A stretch of DNA of 50,896 nt from Pseudoalteromonas luteoviolacea NCIMB 1942 (lineage in GTDB: Bacteria > Pseudomonadota > Gammaproteobacteria > Enterobacterales > Alteromonadaceae), in NCBI RefSeq assembly GCF_001625595.1, contig NZ_AUXT01000113.1, forward strand, positions 1 through 50,896, written 5' to 3'. A program made the translations under genes and the position numbers. How positions within the stretch are numbered: the stretch's first letter is position 1; each line of letters begins with the position of its first letter. The notes below the pieces were generated by a model. The model saw only the letters and a list, made by a program, of their open reading frames with translations, did no database searches and had not been told where the DNA came from. Of this stretch, positions 1 through 13,013 are shown one piece after another.

Positions 1-872
1 TGTACTCAGAGACACAGGCAACACAAGCAAATTACCTGCTTGGAATGGATTAACCTTGCTTGGTGTTGATGGCGTAGTGTGGCGAGCAGAAGATACAGAT
101 GAAAACAATCAATCGTTCATGAAGCCAAAGAATAATAAAGGGTTAGAAACTCAGTACCCCCCAAGTTTTAATGGTTTGCCAAATGGAATTAAGCACTCAT
201 CTCATTACATGGAGTGCGTTTGACTCATATGCTGTAAATGAAATGGTATTGGCTGAGCAACACCATGTTTTACCGAGGCTTTTATTCGTTAGGTTTATTA
301 CATAAATGGGCAAATACAGGTGTGGAAAGACATTGGTTAATCCCCTTGAAAAAGAATGTTCAATATGAAGCTGTCCGCAAACTTGGGCAGCAAGATAAAC
401 TAGTTAAATTAAGCAGCAACGCAAGAGCTAGAAAGTTATGGCCTGATTTACCGAACGAACTCGTTGTTCTTAGTGTCTCGAAAAATACAAGGCAAGCAGT
501 ACGATGTTCTTACCTCAATGCCTGACCCAATGCAGTACCCTTCAGCAGAAATATCCGATTTATATAGTCACCGTTGAGGAAATAGAATTGGGTTATCGAG
601 AACAAAAACAGTATATGTTTGGTAACCGCCTTACATTTAGAAGCCGTTTGCCTGAATTGGTCAAGCAAGAACTTTGGGGGATACTACTGACATATAATCT
701 CATTCGATATCAGATGACACAAATGTGCATGATGTTAAAGGGAGATTATTTACCGTATCAGCTTAGTTTTAATGGTGCGCTTGACCATATAATGAGCTTA
801 ATAATTGGGCTGCCGTATTCTTCATCTGGTACTTTACCAAGGCAGCTCAAAAACTTTTATGACATGACATAA
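1..872 (+). mobile_element. Decayed IS4-family transposase remnant
   Basis: Degenerate DDE transposase of the IS4 family, entering from the left edge. The translation is recognisable piecewise in changing frames: 2-223 (LLGVDGVVWRAEDT, around the first catalytic Asp), about 219-250, about 262-490 (RGFYSLGLLHKW and the following core), 491-574 (ending DLYSHR) and 579-872 (EIELGYREQK, the Glu region, and ELWGILLTYNLIR). At least four frameshifts separate these pieces. In the segment that should read DRGFYS the Asp is replaced by Tyr, so the second catalytic Asp is also lost. This copy cannot make an active transposase. It is related to, but clearly different from, the element at 18325-18903. 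The right inverted repeat was not located. Family call is confident; element name is not known. Confidence 0.85.
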
Positions 873-922
873 AGCTCGATTCTGGCTCCTAGACGGCAAA
901 GGACATTCCCTAGATGGGTAAA

Positions 923-981
923 GAAGCGACCACGTCGCTACCCTACAAAAAGAGATGCCGCTCACCTTAAGTGAACGGCAT
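923..981 (-). terminator. Rho-independent terminator of icd
   Basis: An 11-bp stem (955-965 with 971-981, one mismatch) with a 5-base loop is followed on the minus strand by CTCTTTTTG. It lies about 40 bases past the icd stop codon. A second small inverted repeat (agcgac / gtcgct) lies at 925-938 just beyond it. Confidence 0.7.
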
Positions 982-1021
982 TACAGCTTATTGCTGCCTT
1001 TTTTGAGTTAACCGCCGAGAA

Positions 1022-3600
<2,579 letters not shown>

Positions 3601-3819
3601 CTACGCCATTTCACCAATTTTCGGTGCAATATTAGTAGCATGTAAGCCCTTAGGCCCTTCCTGTAGCTCGAATGTTACATCTTGACCAGCTTTAAGCGTC
3701 TTGTATCCATCCATTACAATCGTTGAGTAATGTGCAAAGATATCTTCGTCACTGCCGTCTTCTACGATGAAACCAAACCCTTTGGCATTGTTAAACCATT
3801 TGACTTTTCCGCAAGCCAT
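3601..3819 (-). CDS. cspD: Cold-shock-like protein CspD
   Basis: Small single-domain nucleic-acid-binding protein of the cold-shock family, 72 residues. The RNP1-like KGFGFI and RNP2-like DIFAHYS motifs are both present, in the order of the OB fold. CspD of Escherichia coli is a stationary-phase inhibitor of DNA replication and lies divergently next to clpS-clpA; the same divergent arrangement here supports calling it CspD rather than another Csp paralogue. The sequence alone cannot show whether it is cold- or starvation-induced. The C-terminal KIGEMA tail differs from the longer tail of the E. coli protein. Confidence 0.9.
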   Translation of the reverse strand: MACGKVKWFNNAKGFGFIVEDGSDEDIFAHYSTIVMDGYKTLKAGQDVTFELQEGPKGLHATNIAPKIGEMA

Positions 3820-4020
3820 ACTTCTACATCCTTCTATAAGTTGACTAATTAAGTTAATCTAACCTTTGAAATTTGCTAAGCTGTCCATAACATGAACAAC
3901 TAGGACTAGAATGTAGTTTAAATAACCATACAGTCAAGTTTTTTAGTGCAGTTTTTTAACATTTTATTTATTTTTTAATTCAAGTTTGCTTGAGTATATA
4001 AGACAAGACTATATTTAATT

Positions 4021-4338
4021 ATGAGTGGGATAAAAGATTCAGGTGTGTTGGAAGAGGTCAAAGACCAAGAGAAGCAAAAACTTCAACCGCCAAGAAAATA
4101 CAAAGTTATTTTAAATAACGATGATTATACACCTATGGATTTCGTCATTGAGGTATTAATGACATTTTTCAACATGGATAGCGAAAGAGCAACTGAAGTG
4201 ATGCTACAAGTACATCACGAGGGAAAAGCGGTATGTGGAATGTATCCTGCAGACATAGCCCATACAAAGGCTGAGCAGGTGAACAGATACGCTCGCGACC
4301 ATGAGCATCCGCTCTTGTGTAGCTGTGAGCAAGAATGA
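4021..4338 (+). CDS. clpS: ATP-dependent Clp protease adaptor ClpS
   Basis: Adaptor that binds N-degron substrates with destabilising N-terminal residues and hands them to ClpA-ClpP. 105 residues, with a flexible charged N-terminus (1-23) and the folded core. Core motifs are clear: [20 protein letters not shown], which carries the N-end residue pocket (NDD), [14 protein letters not shown], and a C-terminal [10 protein letters not shown]. It stops only 28 bases before the start of clpA, so the two are co-transcribed. No strong Shine-Dalgarno is seen before the ATG. The nearby transferase genes bpt and aat make substrates for the same pathway. Confidence 0.95.
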   Translation: MSGIKDSGVLEEVKDQEKQKLQPPRKYKVILNNDDYTPMDFVIEVLMTFFNMDSERATEVMLQVHHEGKAVCGMYPADIAHTKAEQVNRYARDHEHPLLCSCEQE

Positions 4339-4366
4339 CCTTATTTATTCTCGTTGGGGGTTGCCA

Positions 4367-6631
4367 ATGCTAAATAAAGACTTAGAAATTACACTTAACA
4401 CCGCGTTTCGCGAAGCTCGTACACGTCGTCACGAGTTTATGACGGTAGAGCATTTATTACTTGCCTTGATCGATAACCCATCGGCAAGTGATGCATTAAA
4501 TGCATGTAGCGTGGACACAGAAGGGTTAAAGCGCGATCTTTCCGAATTCATTGATGAAACAACGCCAATCATACCAGAGCTGGAAGAGGATAGAGAAACT
4601 CAGCCAACTCTAGGTTTCCAACGTGTTTTGCAGCGTGCAGTGTTTCATGTGCAGTCTTCAGGAAGAAACGAAGTTACTGGTGTGAATGTACTCGTTGCGA
4701 TTTTCTCAGAGCAAGAAAGTCAGGCAGTTTATCTACTTAAAAAAGCTGATGTAAGTCGTCTAGATATTGTTAATTTCATCAGCCATGGCATTTCTAAATC
4801 AGACGATGAGCCTGAACCAGAAGAACACGAAGATTTAAATGATGAGGGTACTGAAGTTCAAAGCGAAGAAAAAACTAAGCTTGAGAACTTTACGGCAAAC
4901 CTTAATGTGATGGCAAAAGCCGGACAAATAGATCCGCTCGTTGGACGCGATCAAGAAGTTGAGCGTACTATTCAGGTTTTATGCCGCCGTAAGAAAAATA
5001 ACCCGTTGCTGGTTGGTGAAGCGGGTGTAGGTAAAACAGCAATTGCAGAAGGTCTTGCATATCGTATTGTTAATGAGCAGGTGCCGGAGGTAATCGAGGA
5101 TGCTGTCGTTTACTCTCTTGATATGGGGGCTTTGTTAGCTGGTACAAAATACCGCGGTGATTTTGAAAAGCGATTTAAAGCGTTATTAAAAGAGTTGCAA
5201 GCTAAGCCGAATGCAATTTTGTTTATTGATGAAATTCATACAATCATAGGTGCAGGTGCAGCCTCTGGTGGTGTTATGGATGCATCAAACTTAATTAAAC
5301 CATTACTATCAAGTGGTAAGCTTCGCTGCCTAGGTTCAACAACATATTCAGAATTTAAAAACATCTTTGAAAAAGATCGAGCACTTGTTCGACGTTTTCA
5401 GAAAATTGATGTGGTCGAACCAAGTGTAGCCGATACAGCCAAGATTTTGTATGGGTTAAAGGAGCGCTATGAAGAACACCATGGCATTCGCTATACACAA
5501 AAAGCACTTAAAGCGGCGGCTGAATTGAGCGCGAAATATATTAATGAACGTCATCTGCCAGATAAAGCGATTGATGTGATCGACGAAGCAGGCGCTAATC
5601 AAAGATTATTGCCAGTTTCAAGACGCAAGAAAACGATCGGGGTGTCGGATATTGAGCAGATAGTTTCGAAAATTGCACGTATTCCCCAGCAAAATGTTTC
5701 ATCTAGTGATAAAGAGGTCCTCAAAAATCTAGATCGTAATCTTAAGATGCTGGTATTTGGTCAAGATGAATCTATCGATGCCTTAACATCTGCAATTAGA
5801 TTGTCACGTTCTGGTTTAGCCAATGAAGAAAAGCCAATTGGCTCATTTCTGTTTGCAGGACCAACAGGTGTAGGTAAAACAGAAGTTACCAAGCAATTGG
5901 CCAAGTGTATGGGCATAGAGTTTATCAGATTTGATATGTCTGAATATGCAGAAAGACATGCGGTAAGTCGTTTAATCGGTGCGCCTCCTGGTTATGTTGG
6001 GTTTGAGCAAGGTGGACTACTAACTGATTCTGTGATTAAACATCCTCATGCTGTAGTGCTTTTAGATGAAATCGAAAAAGCTCACCCAGATATCTATAAC
6101 ATATTACTGCAAGTTATGGACCACGGTACTCTGACAGATAATAATGGACGTAAAGCTGACTTTAGAAATGTTATCTTTGTCATGACCACGAATGCTGGTG
6201 TGCAAGAAACAGTGAGAAAGTCGATTGGTTTCCAACAACAAGATCATTCACATGATGCTATGTTAGAAATCAACAAGGTATTTACGCCAGAGTTTAGAAA
6301 TAGACTCGACAACATTATTTGGTTTAACCACCTCGATAAGGAGGTTATCTTGCAAGTTGTGGACAAATTTATTGTTGAGCTGCAAGCTCAGCTTGATAAG
6401 AAGTCTGTAAACTTAGAGCTAACTAATGAAGCAAGAGATTGGCTGGCCGACACAGGTTATGATAAATCAATGGGCGCAAGGCCTATGGCCCGTGTAATAC
6501 AGGATAATCTGAAAAAGCCATTGGCCAATGAAATACTGTTCGGCAAACTTGCTGATGGTGGTAGCGTTAAAGTATCGGTCAAAGGCAATGAATTGTTATT
6601 TACCTTTGAGCAAGAATTAGTACCCGCTTAA
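4367..6631 (+). CDS. clpA: ATP-dependent Clp protease ATP-binding subunit ClpA
   Basis: AAA+ unfoldase that feeds substrates, including those delivered by ClpS, into the ClpP peptidase. About 754 residues, the usual ClpA length. Order: N-terminal ClpN domain ([20 protein letters not shown]), an acidic linker ([16 protein letters not shown]), first AAA+ module with Walker A GEAGVGKT and Walker B LFIDEIHT, second module with Walker A GPTGVGKT and Walker [13 protein letters not shown], then the C-terminal D2-small domain. The start at 4367 gives the conserved MLNKDLE N-terminus and follows a GGGGG stretch; the frame is open further upstream to 4301 but that part overlaps clpS and is not ClpA-like. 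Strong terminator follows. Confidence 0.95.
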   Translation: MLNKDLEITLNTAFREARTRRHEFMTVEHLLLALIDNPSASDALNACSVDTEGLKRDLSEFIDETTPIIPELEEDRETQPTLGFQRVLQRAVFHVQSSGRNEVTGVNVLVAIFSEQESQAVYLLKKADVSRLDIVNFISHGISKSDDEPEPEEHEDLNDEGTEVQSEEKTKLENFTANLNVMAKAGQIDPLVGRDQEVERTIQVLCRRKKNNPLLVGEAGVGKTAIAEGLAYRIVNEQVPEVIEDAVVYSLDMGALLAGTKYRGDFEKRFKALLKELQAKPNAILFIDEIHTIIGAGAASGGVMDASNLIKPLLSSGKLRCLGSTTYSEFKNIFEKDRALVRRFQKIDVVEPSVADTAKILYGLKERYEEHHGIRYTQKALKAAAELSAKYINERHLPDKAIDVIDEAGANQRLLPVSRRKKTIGVSDIEQIVSKIARIPQQNVSSSDKEVLKNLDRNLKMLVFGQDESIDALTSAIRLSRSGLANEEKPIGSFLFAGPTGVGKTEVTKQLAKCMGIEFIRFDMSEYAERHAVSRLIGAPPGYVGFEQGGLLTDSVIKHPHAVVLLDEIEKAHPDIYNILLQVMDHGTLTDNNGRKADFRNVIFVMTTNAGVQETVRKSIGFQQQDHSHDAMLEINKVFTPEFRNRLDNIIWFNHLDKEVILQVVDKFIVELQAQLDKKSVNLELTNEARDWLADTGYDKSMGARPMARVIQDNLKKPLANEILFGKLADGGSVKVSVKGNELLFTFEQELVPA

Positions 6632-6659
6632 AGATACTTTATTTTAGCGTAATTTAGAA

Positions 6660-6685
6660 AGCCCGCTGTTTCAGCGGGCTTTTTG
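6660..6685 (+). terminator. Rho-independent terminator of clpA
   Basis: Perfect 9-bp GC-rich stem AGCCCGCTG / CAGCGGGCT with a TTT loop, followed by TTTTTG, 29 bases after the clpA stop codon. Confidence 0.9.
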
Positions 6686-6917
6686 TTGTTAGCTACAGAA
6701 TTGCAAGAGTGGGGGAGCTAATTGCGAGAGAGATGCCTGATGAGTCATTTAAGTCCATTTCGCAGCAACGCAAAGGGTCATAGAGGTGCTGAATAGTGTT
6801 TACGTAGAGTTATGATTGCACTTATCAATCACTTTCCCAACTCAGAGATAAACTATTAGGTGAAAAGAACAGAGCAAGCTTTTTGTTAAAGATGATTATT
6901 AGGAATGCTCTGAATGC
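6686..6917. other. Intergenic region between clpA and infA terminators
   Basis: About 230 bases. In E. coli a serine tRNA gene (serW) sits between clpA and infA; I looked for a cloverleaf here and found none. I see no ORF or operator either. Confidence 0.5.
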
Positions 6918-6947
6918 AAAAAACCTAGCCATGAAGCTAGGTTTTTT
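6918..6947. terminator. Bidirectional terminator downstream of infA
   Basis: Perfect 12-bp stem AAAAAACCTAGC / GCTAGGTTTTTT around a 6-base loop. The A- and T-tracts are part of the arms, so it can end transcription on both strands. It serves infA, which is read on the minus strand and stops about 50 bases away. Confidence 0.85.
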
Positions 6948-6997
6948 GCTACATACGTCTTATAGCATCTCAGTTGATGCTGGCGAGACGAATAGAA

Positions 6998-7297
<300 letters not shown>

Positions 7298-7305
7298 TTA
7301 GTGAC

Positions 7306-8010
7306 TTAAATATTTTTCCAAACGTCTTCTTTAAACTGTTGAGCGGGTAAAAACTGCTTTTTGTAGCGCATTTTTTTGCATTCGTCTATTTGGTAACCAA
7401 GGTAAACGTATTGTTTATTCTCGGATTTTGCGAGATCAATTTGTGCCATAATCATAATTGTGCCAAGGCTCATATGCTCATAATCAGGGTCAAAAAAGGT
7501 ATAGATAGCTGAAAGGGCATTTGGCATCGTGTCAGTAACCGCAATCGCGATCAGTTTCTCTTCATGCCATAGCTCAATAAAGGAAATAGGCATCCATCTA
7601 CAAAATAAAAAACTTTCATATTGCAACCGGTTAGGTGGGTACATAGTGCCGTCTTGATGACGTTCTGAAATGTACTTTTCATACAATGGATAATAGTTTG
7701 GCTTTTCATTGAAACTAACTTGTATTGAAAATTCGTTTTTGATTCTTTTGAACTTCCGTTTTTGGGATTTGGAAGCAACGTATTGTTGTGCTAGCACCCT
7801 TACTGATTGGCAAGCATTACACATTGGGCAGTGGGGTCGATAAATTTGATCTCCACTGCGTCTAAACCCAAGGGACAAGAGCGCTTCAAAACGTTCTGGT
7901 GAATAGCATTCGTGGTCAAGAATTACGAGCAGTTGTTCTTTTCTATTTGGTAAGTAACTGCAATCAAACTGTTGACTGAGTCCAATTTTTGATGGGAAGT
8001 GTTCAGTCAT
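7306..8010 (-). CDS. bpt: Aspartate/glutamate leucyltransferase Bpt
   Basis: Transfers leucine from leucyl-tRNA to N-terminal Asp or Glu of proteins, making them N-degrons for ClpS-ClpAP. 234 residues. The conserved cysteine cluster CPMCNAC is at residues 61-67, after YRPHCPMC; the C-terminal ATE/GNAT-like domain carries DGTMYPPNRLQYESFL, IYTFFDPDYEHMSLGT and YLGYQIDECKKMRYK. The gene begins inside the end of aat with an 8-base overlap, so the two are translationally coupled. Often annotated as arginyl-tRNA-protein transferase (Ate) because of homology; the bacterial Bpt class is leucine-specific, and I infer that from family knowledge. Confidence 0.92.
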   Translation of the reverse strand: MTEHFPSKIGLSQQFDCSYLPNRKEQLLVILDHECYSPERFEALLSLGFRRSGDQIYRPHCPMCNACQSVRVLAQQYVASKSQKRKFKRIKNEFSIQVSFNEKPNYYPLYEKYISERHQDGTMYPPNRLQYESFLFCRWMPISFIELWHEEKLIAIAVTDTMPNALSAIYTFFDPDYEHMSLGTIMIMAQIDLAKSENKQYVYLGYQIDECKKMRYKKQFLPAQQFKEDVWKNI

Positions 8011-8719
8011 ATATCGCCCTCAGTTCTTGTGGCTGCCACATATCATTTTCTGGAATGTAGTCGCTTGCTACTTTAAGTCTAGTCAAAAATTCAGCTCTAG
8101 GAATGACTTTTGCGCCCATAGAGCTTAAGTAGGGGTTATCCAGCTGACAGTCAATAAAGTGGGCATTATGCCTTTTTAACCAATTTACAAGGGCCCACAT
8201 TGCCAATTTAGATGCATTGGGAACTATATGAAACATGGACTCACCGCAAAACACACCGGATACCATAATCCCATATAGGCCACCCACCAACTTGCCTTCT
8301 ACCCACACTTCGACGCTGTGTGCAAAACCCTCCTGGTGCCCTTGGCAGTATGCTTGAACCATATTTTTGTTTATCCAGGTGCCTTCGTTATGCAACCTTT
8401 GTTCACGGCATCTGTTGATAACCTGTTCGAAAGCTGTATTTGTAGTTACCGTAGGGTTGAGCTTGTTCTTAGCTTTTCTGAGTGTACGTCCGATGTGAAA
8501 ATCTGCTAATTCAAGAATACCTCGGTCACTCGGTGCCCACCACATTATGGGTTCGCGTTCATTGAACCAAGGAAATATTCCAAGTTGGTATGCTTTGCGC
8601 AGTCTTTGAGTGCTAAGACAACCACCAATTGCTAAAAGTCCATCAGGGTCTGTCAATGCAAAGTGGCAAGGTGGAAAAAGAAAATCAGATGGTGATAAGT
8701 GAAACAGCTGTTGCGTCAT
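8003..8719 (-). CDS. aat: Leucyl/phenylalanyl-tRNA-protein transferase Aat
   Basis: Adds Leu or Phe from aminoacyl-tRNA to N-terminal Arg or Lys of proteins, creating primary N-degrons. 238 residues, normal for the family. Visible motifs: FPPCHFALTDPDGLLAIGG near the start, LGIFPWFNEREPIMWWAPSD (substrate-binding region), VSGVFCGESMFH and HFIDCQLDNPYLSSMGA with RAEFL near the end. First gene of an aat-bpt operon with an 8-base overlap to bpt. Together with bpt and the adjacent clpS-clpA this groups nearly the whole bacterial N-degron pathway; only clpP is missing from the window. Confidence 0.95.
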   Translation of the reverse strand: MTQQLFHLSPSDFLFPPCHFALTDPDGLLAIGGCLSTQRLRKAYQLGIFPWFNEREPIMWWAPSDRGILELADFHIGRTLRKAKNKLNPTVTTNTAFEQVINRCREQRLHNEGTWINKNMVQAYCQGHQEGFAHSVEVWVEGKLVGGLYGIMVSGVFCGESMFHIVPNASKLAMWALVNWLKRHNAHFIDCQLDNPYLSSMGAKVIPRAEFLTRLKVASDYIPENDMWQPQELRAIYD

Positions 8720-8784
8720 ATCTGAATTAAAGAGTAAGGCAGTTAAGCGCTAAACATACAGTAAGTTTAGCAAAATAAGAATGG

Positions 8785-8809
8785 AAGCACGCCAAAAAAT
8801 GACGTGCTT
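8785..8809 (-). terminator. Possible terminator of trxB
   Basis: A 7-bp stem AAGCACG / CGTGCTT with an 11-base loop lies 7 bases past the trxB stop. On the minus strand it is followed by a mixed T-rich stretch rather than a clean T-run, so it is a modest candidate. Confidence 0.35.
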
Positions 8810-8815
8810 AGCGTA

Positions 8816-9784
<969 letters not shown>

Positions 9785-10019
9785 TTAGTATTAGCATTAC
9801 AATGATGCCGATTCTAAGTAAATCAACCCAGAAGTAAAATAAAAATCAAATAAAGCAAATTGAGAAATTAGAATCTTGTCAAAAATACTGTACTTGATGG
9901 AAAAGTAGGCCAACGAAGCTTAAATTGTCGGATCTCCATGACCTTTCTATTTTTTTTTGATATGTTTTAAACAATTTTTTTGCTGCCGTAGTAACGGTCG
10001 CCCAGAATAAAAGGTATAT

Positions 10020-11345
10020 ATGGCATTTTGGCAGGACAACGCTGGCTTTTCTTTAGAGGCAAATAAGTGCACGGTTTTAACAGATGCTAAGTATTATCAC
10101 AGTGAATTATTATCGCTGATCGGTAAAGCTAAAAAGCGAATTTATATTGCGGCTTTGTATTTGCAAGATGATAGCGCTGGTCAAGGTGTATTGACTGCGC
10201 TACATAATGCCTCGTTACAAAACCCCGATTTAGAGATCAAAGTGCTTGTTGACTTTCATAGAGCGCAACGCGGCCTTATTGGAGAGGCAAAGTCCGAAGG
10301 TAATGCACGCCTGTATTGTGACTTTTTAGAGAAATTTGGCTCAAATGTGCAAGTTTTTGGTGTGCCAGTAAAAGCCAAAGAATTGTTTGGTGTACTTCAC
10401 TTAAAGGGATTTGTAATTGACGATACAGTGCTGTATAGCGGCGCGAGTATCAATGATGTGTATTTACATCAACAAGACAAATATAGACTTGATAGATACT
10501 TTTTGATTGAAAATACAAAACTTGCTGAAAGCTTTATTGGCTTTATTGAAAAGCACTTAGTCAGCTCTGAAGCTGTTCCTAGGTTAGACTCAAGACCTTT
10601 ACCTTCTTTTGCAGATATCAAGCTTGCGCAAAAAAAGCTGATGCGTTCTTTGAAAAGGGCAAATTATGATATGTCTGCGGGCGATGAAACGTCTGGGTTA
10701 AATGTAAGAGCATTTTTAGGCTTTGGCCGCAGAACAAATAAGTTGAACCGATTGATTAAAGCGCTGTTCGACACGACAGAACAAGAGTTGATTTTATATA
10801 CACCTTACTTCAACTTTCCTGCGCCTTTGCTGAGGTCATTGAGGAGGTTGTTGAAACAAGGCAAGTCAATTACCATAGTGGTAGGTGATAAAACAGCCAA
10901 TGATTTTTATATATCACCAGACAAGCCATTTAGTCGGATAGGTGCACTTCCTTATTTGTATGAGCGAATTCTACACAAATTCTTAAAATCGCAAAGAAAG
11001 TATATAGAGCAGGGGATCTTAAATGTGTACTTGTGGAAAGATGGAGCTAACTCATTCCACTTAAAAGGCATAAATAAAGATAATCAAGTTCACTTAATGA
11101 CGGGTCATAACTTAAACCCAAGGGCTTGGGGACTAGATATAGAAAACGGCATTTTGATCGAGGATAAAGCACAAGAATTAAAGCCTTATATCGATACAGA
11201 AAAAGAGGCTATTTTAGCCCATTGTCGAAAGCTCTCTGGGCCTGATGACATTGAGACGCTACAAGATTACCCAACGCCAGTACAAAAAATACTGGGGCAA
11301 GCAAAGCGGGTGAAAGTAGATTTCATTATCAAAAAGTTTATCTAG
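10020..11345 (+). CDS. pssA: CDP-diacylglycerol-serine O-phosphatidyltransferase (PLD-type)
   Basis: Makes phosphatidylserine from CDP-diacylglycerol and serine, the committed step to phosphatidylethanolamine; a peripheral membrane enzyme of the phospholipase D superfamily. 441 residues, close to the E. coli enzyme. Two HKD motifs are intact: H127-K129-D134 (HLKGFVID) and H347-K349-D354 (HLKGINKD), each followed by the expected glycine/serine/asparagine stretch (YSGASIND; MTGHNLNPRAWGLDIENG). The last ten residues are basic. It stands alone between trxB (divergent) and the araC-type gene (convergent). No terminator with a clear T-run was found after it. Confidence 0.93.
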   Translation: MAFWQDNAGFSLEANKCTVLTDAKYYHSELLSLIGKAKKRIYIAALYLQDDSAGQGVLTALHNASLQNPDLEIKVLVDFHRAQRGLIGEAKSEGNARLYCDFLEKFGSNVQVFGVPVKAKELFGVLHLKGFVIDDTVLYSGASINDVYLHQQDKYRLDRYFLIENTKLAESFIGFIEKHLVSSEAVPRLDSRPLPSFADIKLAQKKLMRSLKRANYDMSAGDETSGLNVRAFLGFGRRTNKLNRLIKALFDTTEQELILYTPYFNFPAPLLRSLRRLLKQGKSITIVVGDKTANDFYISPDKPFSRIGALPYLYERILHKFLKSQRKYIEQGILNVYLWKDGANSFHLKGINKDNQVHLMTGHNLNPRAWGLDIENGILIEDKAQELKPYIDTEKEAILAHCRKLSGPDDIETLQDYPTPVQKILGQAKRVKVDFIIKKFI

Positions 11346-11554
11346 ACACTGTCATCTGAAATCATCCGTGGGTGCTTTGTAACGGCGTAATGCCAGAGCA
11401 AAGCCCCGCTGTCAAAAAATTAGATAGATATGGTGAAGGCGTTAGATAGCGAACAGTTATTTGCACTTACCATTTTCATGTAGTCTGTAATCATTTAATG
11501 CCTCATTGTAATTACGTTATTTTCGAGCGTTCAATCTTTAGAGCAGATAGTAAG

Positions 11555-12559
11555 TCACGAAGGCTTGGAAGTGTCGTTATGGGTTTTAACCTTGTGTCGA
11601 CGCAGGTACCCAGGGCTGACGCCGACAACTTTCTTAAAAGCCTTACTAAATGACGCTTCAGAACGATAACCCACCTGCTCAGCAATACTTACCATTGACT
11701 CTTTACCTGCCTTGAGTAGGTCTTGAGCGAGATGCATACGCCATTGACTGAGATAGGACATCGGTGTCATTCCAATGATTTCATGAAATAAATTCGAAAA
11801 TGCTGATCGAGACATACCAACCGCCTTTGCCATACTTTGTACTGTCCATGACTCAGCGGGCCTTTTATGGATCAAACTTAATGCACAACTTAACCGTGTA
11901 TCCGCTAATGCTTCAAAGTAGCCTTTGTTGGGCTGATTGCTATTGATATGCCACCGTAAAACTTGAATTACAAATGCTTCTGTGAGCCTATCCACTACGA
12001 CTGTGCCACCTGGTAGAGTGGAACGAGATTCATGGGCTAACAGATTGGCAAGATTACTTAGCCGTGACAAAGACCCTTCCTCGTCGCTTTTTATATGCAA
12101 AAACTCCGGCATATCCCTTAATAAAGGCAAATTGGAGTGCTGTTGATATTTAAAGTATCCACATAAAAGGGTAGTGATATTTTTTTCACCAGCAAAAGGG
12201 TTTTCATTGTTATGGATTTTTCTTAATAACTTATCGCCGGGGAAAACATCACTACTTGGTTTGTCACTGATATGGTGAGCGGATCCGGTCGGGAACGCGA
12301 CGATGTCCCCGGTAGATAAATAGGTTTGTTGTTTATCCGTTATACTTAGCCAAGCCTTGCCACTGACCACAAAGTGAAAAGTACCGTAGTCAGTATTTCT
12401 CTCTTCGATACCCCAAGGGGCTGCAAAGTCAGTACAAAAATAACTACTGGCTTGGAGCCTAATGGCATTGAGAATATCAGATAAAGCATCAGAGCCAGCG
12501 AGACAGTTATTAGCTCTAGGCAACTCTTCTTCTAAGCTAAATTTAACGGGCTGTGACAT
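11555..12559 (-). CDS. AraC-family transcriptional regulator with cupin N-domain
   Basis: DNA-binding regulator of 334 residues. Residues about 25-190 form a cupin-like effector domain (FHFVVSGKAWLSI, YLSTGDIVAFPTGSAHHISD). Residues about 215-320 hold the two AraC helix-turn-helix units: WTVQSMAKAVGMSRSAFSNLF, and the signature MVSIAEQVGYRSEASFSKAFKK followed by VVGVSPGYLRR. A TGGAG ribosome binding site lies 8 bases before the ATG. Regulators of this cupin subclass usually control a divergent neighbour; here that is the DUF4331 gene across 455 bases carrying TTATAAG repeats. The inducer cannot be told from the sequence. Confidence 0.88.
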   Translation of the reverse strand: MSQPVKFSLEEELPRANNCLAGSDALSDILNAIRLQASSYFCTDFAAPWGIEERNTDYGTFHFVVSGKAWLSITDKQQTYLSTGDIVAFPTGSAHHISDKPSSDVFPGDKLLRKIHNNENPFAGEKNITTLLCGYFKYQQHSNLPLLRDMPEFLHIKSDEEGSLSRLSNLANLLAHESRSTLPGGTVVVDRLTEAFVIQVLRWHINSNQPNKGYFEALADTRLSCALSLIHKRPAESWTVQSMAKAVGMSRSAFSNLFHEIIGMTPMSYLSQWRMHLAQDLLKAGKESMVSIAEQVGYRSEASFSKAFKKVVGVSPGYLRRHKVKTHNDTSKPS

Positions 12560-12662
12560 TTAACTACTCCAGTTGGTTCACAAAGCAAAAGTCAATGGAG
12601 CTAACATACATTGCCTTATTGATTATAGTGCGTAAAAAAGTATGTGATTGAATCGGCTATCA

Positions 12663-12710
12663 GCTTTATAAGCAAATGGCGACAGCGCTTATAAAAATCA
12701 GTTTTATAAG
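12663..12710. promoter_or_regulatory. Cluster of TTATAAG motifs, candidate operator
   Basis: Between the AraC-type gene and the DUF4331 gene three copies of a TTATAAG-type word lie within 48 bases: 12663-12673 (GCTTTATAAGC), 12688-12696 (CTTATAAAA) and 12702-12710 (TTTTATAAG). The last two form a perfect inverted repeat with 9-base arms and a 5-base spacer. They are good candidates for the binding site of the adjacent regulator. The remaining intergenic sequence 12560-13013 shows no ORF that I would call. Confidence 0.35.
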
Positions 12711-13013
12711 ACTTTGCCCGCTATTTTCTCATCGAAACCTCAAGTTTTTCAGACTCTACGAACTTGGCGTAAAAACTCTTTCGACAATTATACGATCGGA
12801 CAAAACATCAATCCCATTGGTCATGGATAATGCGCCTGATGGTGCATAGCATTTAGAGGTACCGCGTATTTGTACGTTAAGTCAATAAATTGCAGAGCGT
12901 GTTGCAATACAAGGCTACTAGCAAATACCTTGACCTTAAAATATGGAGGGGTGGGTATAACGAATAATAAGAAAACTTTATTGAATTGCACGACAGTATT
13001 ACAGGAGAACATC

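Noticed and set aside
6686..6917. Serine tRNA expected between clpA and infA
   Set aside because: No cloverleaf-like stems or T-arm sequence could be found.
9894..9915. Possible LexA box (TACTGTACTTGATGG...) upstream of pssA
   Set aside because: The left half CTGT is present but the required CAG half at the proper distance is missing.
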